A DNA stretch of 64,000 nt from Peptococcus simiae (GTDB lineage: Bacteria > Bacillota > Peptococcia > Peptococcales > Peptococcaceae): the NCBI RefSeq assembly GCF_046097595.1, contig NZ_JBJUVG010000008.1, positions 1 through 64,000 on the forward strand, in the 5' to 3' direction. Each line of letters opens with the position of its first letter. Position 1 is the first letter of the stretch. A model generated the notes under the pieces. It worked only from the letters and a program-made list of their open reading frames with translations, searched no databases and had not been told where the DNA came from. Below are positions 8,079 to 17,002 of the stretch, piece after piece. The translations under genes were made by a program, and so were the position numbers.

Positions 8079-9584
8079 CTAGTCTGTGACAGAGAAACGG
8101 ATGATCCGCCACTGGCCGGCAAAGAGCTGGTAGCGGATGGCAACCTTCCGCCATTCACTGCGGCCGGCATCGTCTGTGGCCACCAGCTGGAGGTTGCCTT
8201 CAGCCAGGCCGGAGACCGGGTTGATGACCCCCTCTGCCCAACTGCCTTCCACGTGACGGTTGGCCGCCAGGGGCTTGTCGGTATCGCACTGGTCGGCCAT
8301 GGTCTGCTTAACCAGGTCTGTGCCGGCCAGGTCCTGGAGGCTGGCCAGGGCCGCCGGGTCGCCCAGGAGGCCGTCACCAAAGTAGCGGACGGTATCGGCC
8401 AGGGCCTTTTCCAGGCCCAGGGGGGCGTAGAGCCAGGGGCTCTGCCAGGTTTTTTCGGTAACCAGGCTGCCGGTGGTCAGGTCCACCTGTTCGGCGGCCG
8501 GTCCGGCACACTGGGCCCTTTTGCCGGTCGGGTCGACCAGGAGGCCGGCACCGGATAGGGTCAGCCGCTTCTGCTCGTGGCCATCCGGGGCCAGGATATG
8601 GCAGAGGTAGGCATCGTTATCGGGCTTGGCAGCCTGCTGGATGCCGTTATCCCCAATCCAATAAATGCCGCCATCGGCAAAAAAACCGGCCTGGTAGACG
8701 TATTGGTCGGTGATTTTAAGGGCCTTTTCCGGGGCATTGAAGTCGGTCACCAGGGTCAGGCCAAAGCGCTGGTCGCCCAGGATGAGGACGCCGGTGCCAT
8801 AGGCATCCAGGTAGCTGCCCCGGCCCAGGACCCGAACTGCCTCCCGACGGTTATCGGCAATAACAGTCCAGAGGCCCTTTTCCAGGTCCTTTTCTTCCTG
8901 CCGCCATTGGTTGGCGTAAAAGTAGGTCTTGCTCAGGGGGGCCATGTCGTAAATCCGCTCCTGCATTTCATACAGGGGAACGCTCCGGCCGGTATCCGGG
9001 TAATAGGCAAAGGTGCCCCGGCCCTGGGGGGTCATGTAGAGCTTGCTGGATTCCGAGGGGGAAATGAAAAGGTCAGCCAACCGGGTGGGGCTGGTCATAT
9101 CCGCCGGGCCATCCAGGCTCTTGCGGCGGAGGTCTCCGGTGTAGAGCTGACCGCCGGCCAGCCAGTAGAGGCGGCCGGTGGCCCGGTTGACCCGGACCTG
9201 GTCCGGGGCCGGCACATAGCTGTCTAAAACAGACCGGGTCCCGGTTTGGAGGTCTTCTATAAAGAGGGTACCCCAGGCGGTGGGCGGGGCCAGAATCCCG
9301 GTGGATTCGAGGCCCATGGGGTTGGAATCGGCCCGAAAGAGCCACATGACCTGGGCATTTTCATCTATATAAATAGGCACTTCATTGGGGGCCGGCGTCA
9401 CCCCTAAGAGGGCATCGTCCTTAAAGGGCTGGGGCCCGTCAGCGGTAATGACGCTCACCAATTCGTCTTTATTGGTCTCCCCCCGGTTGACCATGTAGAC
9501 CTGGTCGTCCCGGTAGAGACTGTTCTGGCATGCGCTGGTCAGGAGCAAGATGGCCAGCAAGCATGCTGTTCCGGTTTTTTTCAT
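8079..9584 (-). CDS. Uncharacterised lipoprotein upstream of comEA
   Basis: The 501-residue product begins with a lipoprotein signal peptide with lipobox LTSAC (Cys at about residue 18), so it should be anchored outside the membrane. The remainder is rich in short beta-strand-like stretches with recurring Gly/Trp/Tyr (YWLAG, YWIGDNG), which suggests a beta-propeller-like fold. I do not recognise a family. The ATG at 9584 is preferred over an upstream in-frame start because GGAGGAGGT sits four bases before it and the signal peptide begins there. It ends nine bases before comEA, so it is probably co-transcribed with the DNA-uptake genes. Confidence 0.75.
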   Translation of the reverse strand: MKKTGTACLLAILLLTSACQNSLYRDDQVYMVNRGETNKDELVSVITADGPQPFKDDALLGVTPAPNEVPIYIDENAQVMWLFRADSNPMGLESTGILAPPTAWGTLFIEDLQTGTRSVLDSYVPAPDQVRVNRATGRLYWLAGGQLYTGDLRRKSLDGPADMTSPTRLADLFISPSESSKLYMTPQGRGTFAYYPDTGRSVPLYEMQERIYDMAPLSKTYFYANQWRQEEKDLEKGLWTVIADNRREAVRVLGRGSYLDAYGTGVLILGDQRFGLTLVTDFNAPEKALKITDQYVYQAGFFADGGIYWIGDNGIQQAAKPDNDAYLCHILAPDGHEQKRLTLSGAGLLVDPTGKRAQCAGPAAEQVDLTTGSLVTEKTWQSPWLYAPLGLEKALADTVRYFGDGLLGDPAALASLQDLAGTDLVKQTMADQCDTDKPLAANRHVEGSWAEGVINPVSGLAEGNLQLVATDDAGRSEWRKVAIRYQLFAGQWRIIRFSVTD

Positions 9585-9806
9585 TGTAACCTCCTCCGGC
9601 CACACCGCCACCCGGGCCGGTTTATCGTCGCCGGGTGGGAGGATCCCTGACCCGGCCCTTGTATATTCGCTGCCGTATCCTTATAATAAAGCCACCGCCC
9701 GGGACGGGACAGAGATGGCCCGGTCCGGCCCGGTGGTGTAAGATTATCTTAAGTATACCTATTGGCGCGGCGCTCGTCTAGTAAGGCCGGCAGAAAGGAG
9801 ACCGCC

Positions 9807-10670
9807 ATGGCATTTTACCCCCAGCTCTTTAACGCTTCGCTCCCGGGCAAGCGGGATGACACCTTCTACCTCCACCACGACCCGGCAGCCTTTGAGGCCC
9901 TCTGGCAGTACCCGGACAACCGCTACCACAGCCTGGCCGCCTGGCAGGGCCGGTATGACCTGGTCAGCCTGCCGGTGGCCCATGACCTTATTGATATCAT
10001 TATCTACCGGCCGGAAGGCAGCGGGGCCCTGCCCAGCTACCACGCCCATATGAACGGGCCCTCGGTCTGGGAGCTCCTGCCCCAGTATGCCGCTGTCCAG
10101 GACCTGCCCGAGGCCCATGTGGCCACCATGATCATGGGCCTCTTTACCCCCCATGTCCAGGTGGTCCTGCCGGTGGATGTGCCCACCCGGCATGTCCTGA
10201 CGCCGGAGGCCCAGATAGAACCCTTTTCCGCCCAAATGTGCCTCCTGGCCAAGTCCCTGGACCTCTTCCGGACCGAGAAGGAATACCTGAAGACCCTGGT
10301 CCAAACCGATGGCCTCCCGGTCATGCCCGGGCTCATTGTGGCCCCGGCCTTTGCCATGAACCGGACCACCACCGAGGACGGCGACTATGTCATTGACCAT
10401 GAGGCCCACTGGGCCGCTGACCGGGTGGACCGACGGGAGAATTATGTGGTTGGCTGCGGCCAGGTCCGCTACCTAGAAGACCTGCACCTGAACGGAGCCC
10501 CCTTCGCCTGTGCCATCCAGCTGAATACCTTTTTTGGCGGACTCACCCTCTGGGCCAGCCCGGAAAGCCTTGACCACCGGCAGGCCCAGCCCGGCGACTT
10601 ATGCTACTTTATCGGGAACCTATCCGCTGACTGCGCCATCTATGCAGCAGCTGGCGGTTTTGGCCATTAA
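9807..10670 (+). CDS. Uncharacterised cytoplasmic protein
   Basis: This encodes 287 residues with no signal peptide or membrane helix and a normal mix of residues, so it is probably a soluble globular protein. I cannot name the family. Conserved-looking elements include HAHMNGPSVWELLPQYA (about residues 80-96) and a C-terminal Gly/Ala-rich segment. The ATG at 9807 has AAAGGAG six bases upstream. It stands alone on the plus strand, flanked by the minus-strand lipoprotein and PhzF genes, and ends at a shared terminator. GC-rich codon use matches its neighbours. Confidence 0.7.
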   Translation: MAFYPQLFNASLPGKRDDTFYLHHDPAAFEALWQYPDNRYHSLAAWQGRYDLVSLPVAHDLIDIIIYRPEGSGALPSYHAHMNGPSVWELLPQYAAVQDLPEAHVATMIMGLFTPHVQVVLPVDVPTRHVLTPEAQIEPFSAQMCLLAKSLDLFRTEKEYLKTLVQTDGLPVMPGLIVAPAFAMNRTTTEDGDYVIDHEAHWAADRVDRRENYVVGCGQVRYLEDLHLNGAPFACAIQLNTFFGGLTLWASPESLDHRQAQPGDLCYFIGNLSADCAIYAAAGGFGH

Positions 10671-10714
10671 AAAACCCGCCCTTGGGCAAGTTGAGCCGAA
10701 GGGCGGTTTTTTTT
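10671..10714. terminator. Bidirectional terminator between convergent genes
   Basis: The stem CCGCCCTT/AAGGGCGG (10676-10706) is followed by eight T on the plus strand and by TTTT beyond it on the minus strand. It serves the unknown plus-strand gene and the convergent PhzF gene. Confidence 0.85.
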
Positions 10715-10720
10715 GATGCT

Positions 10721-11515
10721 TTATTCGTCACGCTCATCATCCGGGAGGAAAATGTCGCTTCGGGAAAAGAGGGCTGCCTGCCCACCGAGCTGGACCCGGT
10801 CACCGACCAGGCGGCCATCGATTTCGCCACCGCGGGCTGAGGCCTGGTAGCCCTTGAAGGCCGTTTGGTCCAGGGCCCCGGCCCAGTAGGGGAAAATATG
10901 GCAGTGGCCGGACCCGCAGACCGGGTCTTCCGCAATGCCAATCTTAGGTCCGAAGGACCGGGAGACCATGTCATAATCCTCTCCCCGGGCGGTCACATGG
11001 ACCAGGAGCCCGTCCAGGTCAGCCAGTTTATCCTGGTCCGGGATCAGGTCGCGGACCTCCTCTTCCCGGTCCAGCCGGCAAAGGAGGTCCCTACCCAGGT
11101 AGGCCTTGGTCGGGCGGACGCCCAGGGCCTCGGCCATCTGGTCTGTTACCGGGACCTCGGTCAGGTCATAGGCCGGAAAGTCCATCCAGAAGAAGCCATC
11201 CTCCCGGCGGACGGTCAGGGTCCCGCTTTGGGTTTGAAAGGCCACCTCATCCTTGTCCGGAGTCAGGATGGTCAGGACCACAAAGGCAGTGGCCAGGGTG
11301 GCATGGCCGCAGAGGTCTATTTCCGCTTCCGGGGTGAACCAGCGCAGGCGGTAGCCGCCTGCTTCTTCGGTCAGGAAGGCCGTTTCGGACAACTTGTTTT
11401 CAGCAGCGATGTTTAACATGGTTTCATCGGTCAGGGGCCGGTCCGGCAGGCAAACCGCCGCCGGGTTCCCTTTAAAGACCTGGTCAGTAAAGGCATCTAC
11501 GATAAACTGTTGCAT
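10721..11515 (-). CDS. PhzF family isomerase/epimerase
   Basis: The 264-residue protein matches the PhzF fold, two diaminopimelate-epimerase-like halves. The N-terminal half begins MQQFIVDAFTDQVFKGNPAA and contains the ENKLSETAFL segment with the family's catalytic Glu. The second half has the DPVCGSGHCHIFPYW signature. Members isomerise small metabolites, and the substrate here is unknown. The ATG at 11515 has AGGAGGG at good spacing, whereas an upstream in-frame start lacks one. It is not part of a phenazine cluster, so a housekeeping role is more likely. Confidence 0.92.
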   Translation of the reverse strand: MQQFIVDAFTDQVFKGNPAAVCLPDRPLTDETMLNIAAENKLSETAFLTEEAGGYRLRWFTPEAEIDLCGHATLATAFVVLTILTPDKDEVAFQTQSGTLTVRREDGFFWMDFPAYDLTEVPVTDQMAEALGVRPTKAYLGRDLLCRLDREEEVRDLIPDQDKLADLDGLLVHVTARGEDYDMVSRSFGPKIGIAEDPVCGSGHCHIFPYWAGALDQTAFKGYQASARGGEIDGRLVGDRVQLGGQAALFSRSDIFLPDDERDE

Positions 11516-11594
11516 AGCAATCCCTCCTAAGATAAACGTCGGGGCTTTGCTCACTACTTACCCATGGAGCCGGGCCTTTTAAAAGGCAGCGGTC

Positions 11595-12575
11595 TTAGTC
11601 GAGGGCCTTTTCCCGGGCCAGGCTTGTCCGCCGGGTGGCCGACCGGCCAGCCCGGAAACTTTCCAGGGTAATGACCAGGGAACCGACGGCGACGATGATA
11701 ATCCCCAGGATGGCCAGGAGGCCCTCCTCTTCCCCTAAAATAAAGTAGCAGAGAACCGGGGCCAGGACCGGCTTAATAAGGAAGGCAATGGAGGCCACCG
11801 TTACCGACCCATGCTCAATAGCCAGGCCATAGGCGGCAAAGCCGAGGCCGGTGACAAAGATAGAAATATAGAGCAGGAGGGGCAGGCCGGCCAGGCTGAT
11901 GCCGGCGAAAAAGGGGACCTTGACGAAGGCCTCCAGGCCCAAGCCGGTCAGAAAATCGCCCACCGGGGCCAGGTGGGTCAGGCCCATGAGAACTAAGAGC
12001 TCAGCGGTCCCCAGGAGGAAGGTGTAGGCCGTCGGAATGAGGCCATGGTAGGCACTCTTGCCCTGGCCCAGCTTGACCAGGACCGCATAAATGGCAAAGA
12101 GGATGGCCGACCCGATGGCCAGGAAAATCCCCAGGGCGTCCCCGCCCATGTGGAGGGGGTCCATGAGGATAAAGAGGCCGGTAAAGGCAATGGCCAGGCC
12201 CAGGCTCGTGGCCCGACTCACCGGCTGGCGGAGGAAGGCGGCGGAAAAGAGCACCGCAAAAAAGGCATTACAACTGAAGATGACCGCCACTGTCGAGGCA
12301 TCCGTATAACGGATGGACAGGAGGTAAACGGTCATGGAGAGGACAATACAAACAAAACCCGTGAGCCCGTAAAAGGCATACTCCCAGAGCGGCAGGCAGC
12401 GGGGCAGGTCCCGATTCTGCCGGTGGGCCAAGGGGAGGAGGATCAGCCCCCCGATTAAAAAGCGCAGGGCATTCAATTGTAGGGGCTGGTAGCTGGTACC
12501 CGTCATCTTGAGGGCAATCTCCATCGAACTGAAGAGGAGCGCTGCCAGCAGCATATAAAAGATTCCTTTTTTCAT
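11595..12575 (-). CDS. EamA/DMT family transporter
   Basis: At 326 residues with about ten predicted membrane helices arranged as two EamA halves, this is a drug/metabolite-transporter permease of the RhaT/YdcZ-like group. Members usually export amino acids or other metabolites. The substrate is unknown. It lies upstream of the PhzF gene on the same strand (79-base gap). The C-terminal tail after the last helix is short and basic. A second EamA paralogue lies at 22535-23428. Confidence 0.9.
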   Translation of the reverse strand: MKKGIFYMLLAALLFSSMEIALKMTGTSYQPLQLNALRFLIGGLILLPLAHRQNRDLPRCLPLWEYAFYGLTGFVCIVLSMTVYLLSIRYTDASTVAVIFSCNAFFAVLFSAAFLRQPVSRATSLGLAIAFTGLFILMDPLHMGGDALGIFLAIGSAILFAIYAVLVKLGQGKSAYHGLIPTAYTFLLGTAELLVLMGLTHLAPVGDFLTGLGLEAFVKVPFFAGISLAGLPLLLYISIFVTGLGFAAYGLAIEHGSVTVASIAFLIKPVLAPVLCYFILGEEEGLLAILGIIIVAVGSLVITLESFRAGRSATRRTSLAREKALD

Positions 12576-12641
12576 TTTTAGCTATTCCCTTCTTTCTTCC
12601 ACCCCGTTATAACGCCGGCGGCGGTAAAAGTCAAGGCAAAG

Positions 12642-12665
12642 AAAAAAGACCGCCCTGAGGCGGTC
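12642..12665 (-). terminator. Cardiolipin synthase gene terminator
   Basis: The stem GACCGCC/GGCGGTC with a CTGA loop (12648-12665) is followed on the minus strand by six T. It closes the gene ending at 12703. Confidence 0.85.
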
Positions 12666-12702
12666 TGGCGGCATAATCCCCGGTAAACAGCGGCCCGGCC
12701 CT

Positions 12703-14250
12703 CTACATGAGGGGCCCGAAAATCCGCATCACCCGGCCAATGGCCCGGTGGTGCCAGGGGGTCATATTGTAGTCATCGATGGTCATCTGGTGGCTGACTT
12801 GGGCAGAAGCCTGGAAGTCAGCCTCGACCTGGGCAGCAAATTCATCGTTATAGACCAGGACCCCGTTTTCAAAGTGGAGGTAGAGGGACCGGTAGTCCAG
12901 GTTGATGGTCCCTACCACCGCCAGGCAGTCGTCAGAGACAAAGGTCTTGGCGTGGACAAAACCCGGTTCGTATTCTAAAATCCGGACCCCATGGCGGATC
13001 AGCTCCGGATAAAAGCTGCGGGCAATGTAAAAGGGAATCTTCTTGTCCGGCACATGGGGCATGAGGATGGCCACGTCTACCCCCCGCCGAGCGGCAAAGA
13101 TCAGGGCCTGGACCATCTCATAGTCCAAAATTAAATAAGGGGTCATAATATGAACATAGCGGGTGGCCATGTTCAGGATGTGCATGTAGACATGCTGGGC
13201 CAGGATAGCCCCGTCCTCCGGGGCGTCCGCATAGGGGATGACCCAGTTGGGCTCATCGACCGGCAGGACGTGGGGCTTCCGGTCCAGCCAGCGGGCGTAA
13301 TCAGTCCGGTCCTCCTCTTCTACATGCCAGAGCTGGAGGAAAATGGCCTGGAGGGACTGGACAGCATCCCCTTCCAAACGGATGACCGTATCCTTCCAGT
13401 GGCCGAACCGTTCTTTTTCATTGATGTACTCATCGGCCAGGTTAATCCCCCCGGTGTAGCCGACCTTGCCGTCAATAACCAGGATTTTCCGGTGGTCCCG
13501 GTTGTTCTGGTAGGTGGAAAAAACCGGCTGGAGGGGGGAGAAAATCCGGCAGTTGATACCGGCATCAATGATCTTCCGCTGGAAGCCCTTGGGCAGGGAG
13601 AACATATTGGTCCCGTCATACATAAAGCGGACGGTGACCCCCTCGGCAGCCTTACGCTTCAAGACCTCAAAGAGGGCATCCCAGAATTTTCCCTCCGCAA
13701 CGATGAAGAACTCCATGAAGATGTACTCTTCCGCCTTTTCCAGGTCCTCGAGCATGGCCGGGAAGGCATCGTCCCCCAGGGGATAGTAACGGGTCCGGGT
13801 ATCCGTGTAGGTGGGGTGGACGCCAACCTTAAAGAGATAGTCGGCCAGGCCGGCAAAGCGGGCACTGTGCTCTCGCAGGCTTTCAACGGCGGCCTTGTTT
13901 TGGGGCAGGAAGTTGGACGTAGCCCGTACCCGCCAGGTCACCCGTTCCGCCAGGCGGCGGGTCCCGGGGATGAGCTGGATGACCAGGAAAAAGAGCCCCC
14001 CAAAGATGGGCATCAGACACATGATAATGACCCAGGCGATTTGATAGGCCGGGTTTTGATGTTTATTCAGCAGGTAAATGACCAGGCTAATGGCCAGGGC
14101 ATACCAGACAGCTGTCGCAACTTCCAGGTAACTGCGCAGGAGGTAATACCCTGCAAATATCAATAAAATCTGTAAAACCAGAAGGATGGCCATAATGCCA
14201 ACCGGCTTCATGATAACCTCTTTTGGCTTACTGGTATTGATTTTAGACAC
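12703..14250 (-). CDS. cls: Cardiolipin synthase
   Basis: The 515-residue protein has two N-terminal membrane helices and two phospholipase-D HKD motifs (HRKILVID at about residue 252 and HAKTFVSD at about 430). It joins two phosphatidylglycerol molecules into cardiolipin at the membrane. The chosen GTG start at 14250 has AGGAGGG seven bases upstream. An ATG 13 codons further in (MKPVGIMAILL) is an alternative with a weaker site. It is a single gene ending at its own terminator. Length and motif order match the family. Confidence 0.94.
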   Translation of the reverse strand: MSKINTSKPKEVIMKPVGIMAILLVLQILLIFAGYYLLRSYLEVATAVWYALAISLVIYLLNKHQNPAYQIAWVIIMCLMPIFGGLFFLVIQLIPGTRRLAERVTWRVRATSNFLPQNKAAVESLREHSARFAGLADYLFKVGVHPTYTDTRTRYYPLGDDAFPAMLEDLEKAEEYIFMEFFIVAEGKFWDALFEVLKRKAAEGVTVRFMYDGTNMFSLPKGFQRKIIDAGINCRIFSPLQPVFSTYQNNRDHRKILVIDGKVGYTGGINLADEYINEKERFGHWKDTVIRLEGDAVQSLQAIFLQLWHVEEEDRTDYARWLDRKPHVLPVDEPNWVIPYADAPEDGAILAQHVYMHILNMATRYVHIMTPYLILDYEMVQALIFAARRGVDVAILMPHVPDKKIPFYIARSFYPELIRHGVRILEYEPGFVHAKTFVSDDCLAVVGTINLDYRSLYLHFENGVLVYNDEFAAQVEADFQASAQVSHQMTIDDYNMTPWHHRAIGRVMRIFGPLM

Positions 14251-14994
14251 TGGACGCCCTCCTTTTTAAGGCTTCTTCAAAGCATTTCTACAAAAGACCT
14301 CTACAAAAGGTTATAACTCTATTATATGAAATAAGGCCAGGGGTGACAAGGCTCTTTCACAAGGCCCCCAATCGGGCGGGGCTATCCATTTGAAGATGTA
14401 AGCGGAAGGTAATATATATTGTCCGGGGCCGCCAGTCTTTTAATACGTAAAAGGGCTCGGCCTAAAAATCGGCTATAGACCGCTTATTTCATACTCAGCA
14501 AAGTCATGTTAACCGGCCAGTCAGGACTTTAATCACATCTATTAGTTTTGCTTATATATCCTTTTTTGTTCTTATTTGCATGAAACATTTATTATTTTAT
14601 TGGCTAAATTAGTCTATGTGTGGGTAATTGTGCAAGTTTTCTCATAATTGTTATACAATACCTTTACAGATCAAAAATACCCCTATCCGGGGGCAAGGGG
14701 GCCCCTAAACCCCGATAAAAATAACTTTTTTCCGCTATTTCTTAACTTTTTTTGTATATTATGAACCCCTGAACCAGGTCCTTAAAAACTTGTTTAAATT
14801 TTCCCGGAAACTGTATTATAATATCTATTCGTTGTATATTATTTATGTCTTTGCATTCATTTTATCTGAGAGTTTTACGTATTCCCTGTTTTTCATCTTC
14901 ACCAATTGTTGATTTAAGCCCTTAATTGAGATATTATAAAGGTAAAAGATATCTAAATTATCGCATTATTCAACCTCTTGAAAGGGGGACCGCC
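14251..14994. other. Long AT-rich intergenic region
   Basis: About 740 bases without a convincing gene. From about 14480 onward it is much richer in A+T than its surroundings. It holds a possible promoter near 14627-14659 (TTGTGC, about 18 bp, TATACA), a GC-rich hairpin at 14684-14717 followed by T-rich sequence, a second promoter at 14793-14822, and a small palindrome TTTCCCGGAAA (14800-14810). I compared it with 6S, SRP, tmRNA, T-box and common riboswitch motifs from memory and recognised none. It may carry a leader or a small RNA upstream of the oxidoreductase operon. Confidence 0.5.
14793..14822 (+). promoter_or_regulatory. Candidate promoter of the oxidoreductase operon
   Basis: TTTAAA (14793-14798), an 18-bp spacer and a perfect TATAAT (14817-14822) lie about 170 bases before the first gene of the operon. 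The palindrome TTTCCCGGAAA in the spacer could be an operator. Confidence 0.5.
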
Positions 14995-15678
14995 ATGGAA
15001 AATAAGCAAGGTCAAGCACGGATCCACCTGATTAGCGGTCATTACGGCAGCGGTAAAACAGAGTTTGCTCTGAATTATGCCCTCCGCCTCCGTCAAGACC
15101 ACCAAAAGGTGGCCATCGTGGACTTGGACATTGTCAACCTATATTTCCGTAGTCGTGAGTATGAAGATATGCTGGCAGCGCATGATATCCAGGTCTTTGG
15201 CAGTTCAGTAAAGGGCAGTCAGGTCGACTTACCGGCCCTGGCCGCCAATATCCAGATGCCGCTCCAGGATGCAGCCTACCAGGTGGTGGTCGATTTAGGT
15301 GGAAACCCTGTCGGTGCACGTGTGCTCGGGTATTACCGCGATGTCCTGGAAGGGCGCAGTGCGGAATTATTATTTGTTGTCAACCGCCACCGGCCTGAAA
15401 CGAGTAACCTGAAGGATACTGAAGTCTTTATGCAGGATATTGCCCGTCTGGCCCGGATGCCGGTCAGTGCCCTGGTCAATACCACCCACCTGCTCAAGGA
15501 AACAACCGTCCAGGATATCTTATATGGCCAGGAACTTTGCGAGGCCATCCGGGATAAGTACGATATTCCCATTCGTTACATTGCTTGTCGCTCTGAAATC
15601 TGCGATAAATTGCCTGAAAATTTAGATGGCGAGGTCTTTCCTCTAAAGATTTTCATGCGCGCAGATTGGATGCTATAA
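14995..15678 (+). CDS. P-loop ATPase of the SIMIBI (MinD/ParA-like) group
   Basis: The 227-residue cytoplasmic protein has a Walker A motif GHYGSGKTE (residues 15-23), a switch-like VDLDIVN segment and a Walker B-like VVVDLGG. This is the nucleotide-binding fold of the MinD/CobQ/Mrp group. It leads the operon encoding the 2-oxoacid:ferredoxin oxidoreductase (30 bases before the ferredoxin subunit), so a role in maturation, assembly or regulation of that Fe-S/thiamine enzyme is a reasonable inference but unproven. The ATG at 14995 is preferred because AAAGGGGG lies six bases upstream. Confidence 0.85.
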   Translation: MENKQGQARIHLISGHYGSGKTEFALNYALRLRQDHQKVAIVDLDIVNLYFRSREYEDMLAAHDIQVFGSSVKGSQVDLPALAANIQMPLQDAAYQVVVDLGGNPVGARVLGYYRDVLEGRSAELLFVVNRHRPETSNLKDTEVFMQDIARLARMPVSALVNTTHLLKETTVQDILYGQELCEAIRDKYDIPIRYIACRSEICDKLPENLDGEVFPLKIFMRADWML

Positions 15679-15708
15679 ATATGCCAAGAGGCAATTGGAG
15701 GTAATCAA

Positions 15709-15933
15709 ATGGCAAAACCAAAAGGAAAGGTCACATTCGATTCTAACCTGTGCAAGGGGTGTGGCGTCTGCGTGGCATCATGTCCCGTGGGCATTTTAGC
15801 CCTGGACACGTCCGTCATCAACGACAAGGGCTACAGCCCGGCCGTTTGTGTCGAGCCGGACAAGTGCATCGCCTGTGCCAGCTGTGCAATCATGTGCCCA
15901 GACTCAATCATCACTGTTGAAAGAGTTCAGTAG
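15709..15933 (+). CDS. 2-oxoacid:ferredoxin oxidoreductase, ferredoxin-like delta subunit
   Basis: This 74-residue protein has two 4Fe-4S motifs, CKGCGVCVASCP and CIACASCAIMCP, characteristic of the delta subunit that carries electrons from the thiamine-bound intermediate to external ferredoxin. It is the first of four subunits in order delta, alpha, beta, gamma and lies ten bases before the alpha gene. GGAGGT precedes the ATG. In this family a separate small delta subunit is normal. Confidence 0.93.
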   Translation: MAKPKGKVTFDSNLCKGCGVCVASCPVGILALDTSVINDKGYSPAVCVEPDKCIACASCAIMCPDSIITVERVQ

Positions 15934-15943
15934 GAGGTAAATT

Positions 15944-17002
15944 ATGGCAAAAACACTAATGAAAGGGAATGAAGCCTTGGCAGCTGCGGCCATTGCCGCT
16001 GGCTGTAAATACTTCTTCGGCTATCCAATCACCCCTCAGAGTGAAGTGCCCGAGTATTTCTCCCGGGAACTACCCAAGGTCGGCGGGGTTTACCTGCAGG
16101 CGGAATCCGAAGTGGCTTCTATTAATATGGTTTACGGGGCTGCCGGCGCCGGCGCGCGGGTTATGACCTCTTCCTCCAGCCCGGGGATGGCCCTCATGCA
16201 GGAAGGGATTTCCTACATTGCAGGCGCCGAACTCCCCTGCTTAATTATCAACATGATGCGTGGGGGCCCCGGTCTCGGTGGGATTCAGCCTTCCCAGACT
16301 GACTACTATATTGCCACCCGCGGCGGCGGTAACGGGGACTATCGCCTGATCTCCTTCGCCCCGGCCAACCTCCAGGAGATGGTTGACCTCATCGGCGAAA
16401 GTTTCGACATTGCCGATAAGTACCGGAACCCGGTTATGATCATCGGGGATGGGATGCTCGGGCAAATGATGGAACCGGTCGACATTAAAACCCGCGACCA
16501 AAAGGCCATCGAAAAGCCCTGGGCAACGACCGGTACCGAAGAAAAACGGGAACCGAACATCATCAACTCCCTCTACCTGGACGTTGAAGGCCTGGAAGCC
16601 CACAACAAACACTTACAGGAAAAATATGCGGAAGTCACCAGAAATGAAGTTCGTTATGAAACCCAGGACCTGGAAGGGGCCGAAATCGTCCTCTGCGCTT
16701 ATGGGACGGTCAGCCGGATTTGTAAGTCTGCCATGCAGCAACTGGCCGACGAAGGCATTAAGGTGGGCCTGATTCGCCCGATTTCCATTTGGCCTTACCC
16801 CTTCCAAGCCTTTGAAGAAATTGATGACACAACTAAGAACCTCTTAGTTGTAGAAATGAACACCGGGCAAATGCTCGATGACGTCAAGATTGCTTCTAAC
16901 GGCAGATGGCCGGTTCACTTCTACGGTCGCCAGGGCGGGGCTATTCCGTCTATCGAAGAAATTGTCGACGAGGTCAAAAAGATTGTGGGAGGGACGAAAT
17001 AA
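15944..17002 (+). CDS. vorB: 2-oxoacid:ferredoxin oxidoreductase alpha subunit (VorB/KorA type)
   Basis: The 352-residue subunit carries the pyrimidine-binding half of the thiamine-diphosphate site (GYPITPQSEVPEYF near residue 27, and the SSSSPGMALM segment). With the other subunits it oxidatively decarboxylates a 2-oxoacid to acyl-CoA and CO2, reducing ferredoxin. Sequence style resembles the 3-methyl-2-oxobutanoate (VorB) group. 2-oxoglutarate (KorA) remains possible. AGGAGGT precedes the ATG and its TAA overlaps the next ATG (TAATG), coupling translation. The nearby BrnQ and aminotransferase genes favour branched-chain substrates. Confidence 0.93.
   Translation: MAKTLMKGNEALAAAAIAAGCKYFFGYPITPQSEVPEYFSRELPKVGGVYLQAESEVASINMVYGAAGAGARVMTSSSSPGMALMQEGISYIAGAELPCLIINMMRGGPGLGGIQPSQTDYYIATRGGGNGDYRLISFAPANLQEMVDLIGESFDIADKYRNPVMIIGDGMLGQMMEPVDIKTRDQKAIEKPWATTGTEEKREPNIINSLYLDVEGLEAHNKHLQEKYAEVTRNEVRYETQDLEGAEIVLCAYGTVSRICKSAMQQLADEGIKVGLIRPISIWPYPFQAFEEIDDTTKNLLVVEMNTGQMLDDVKIASNGRWPVHFYGRQGGAIPSIEEIVDEVKKIVGGTK

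Noticed and set aside
13150..14166. Plus-strand open frame of 338 codons opposite cardiolipin synthase
   Set aside because: Shadow frame with no start context; the HKD motifs are on the minus strand.
14799..14810. CodY-type operator in the oxidoreductase promoter
   Set aside because: AATTTTC is present but the arms are spaced two bases too far apart for the CodY consensus; kept only as a small palindrome.
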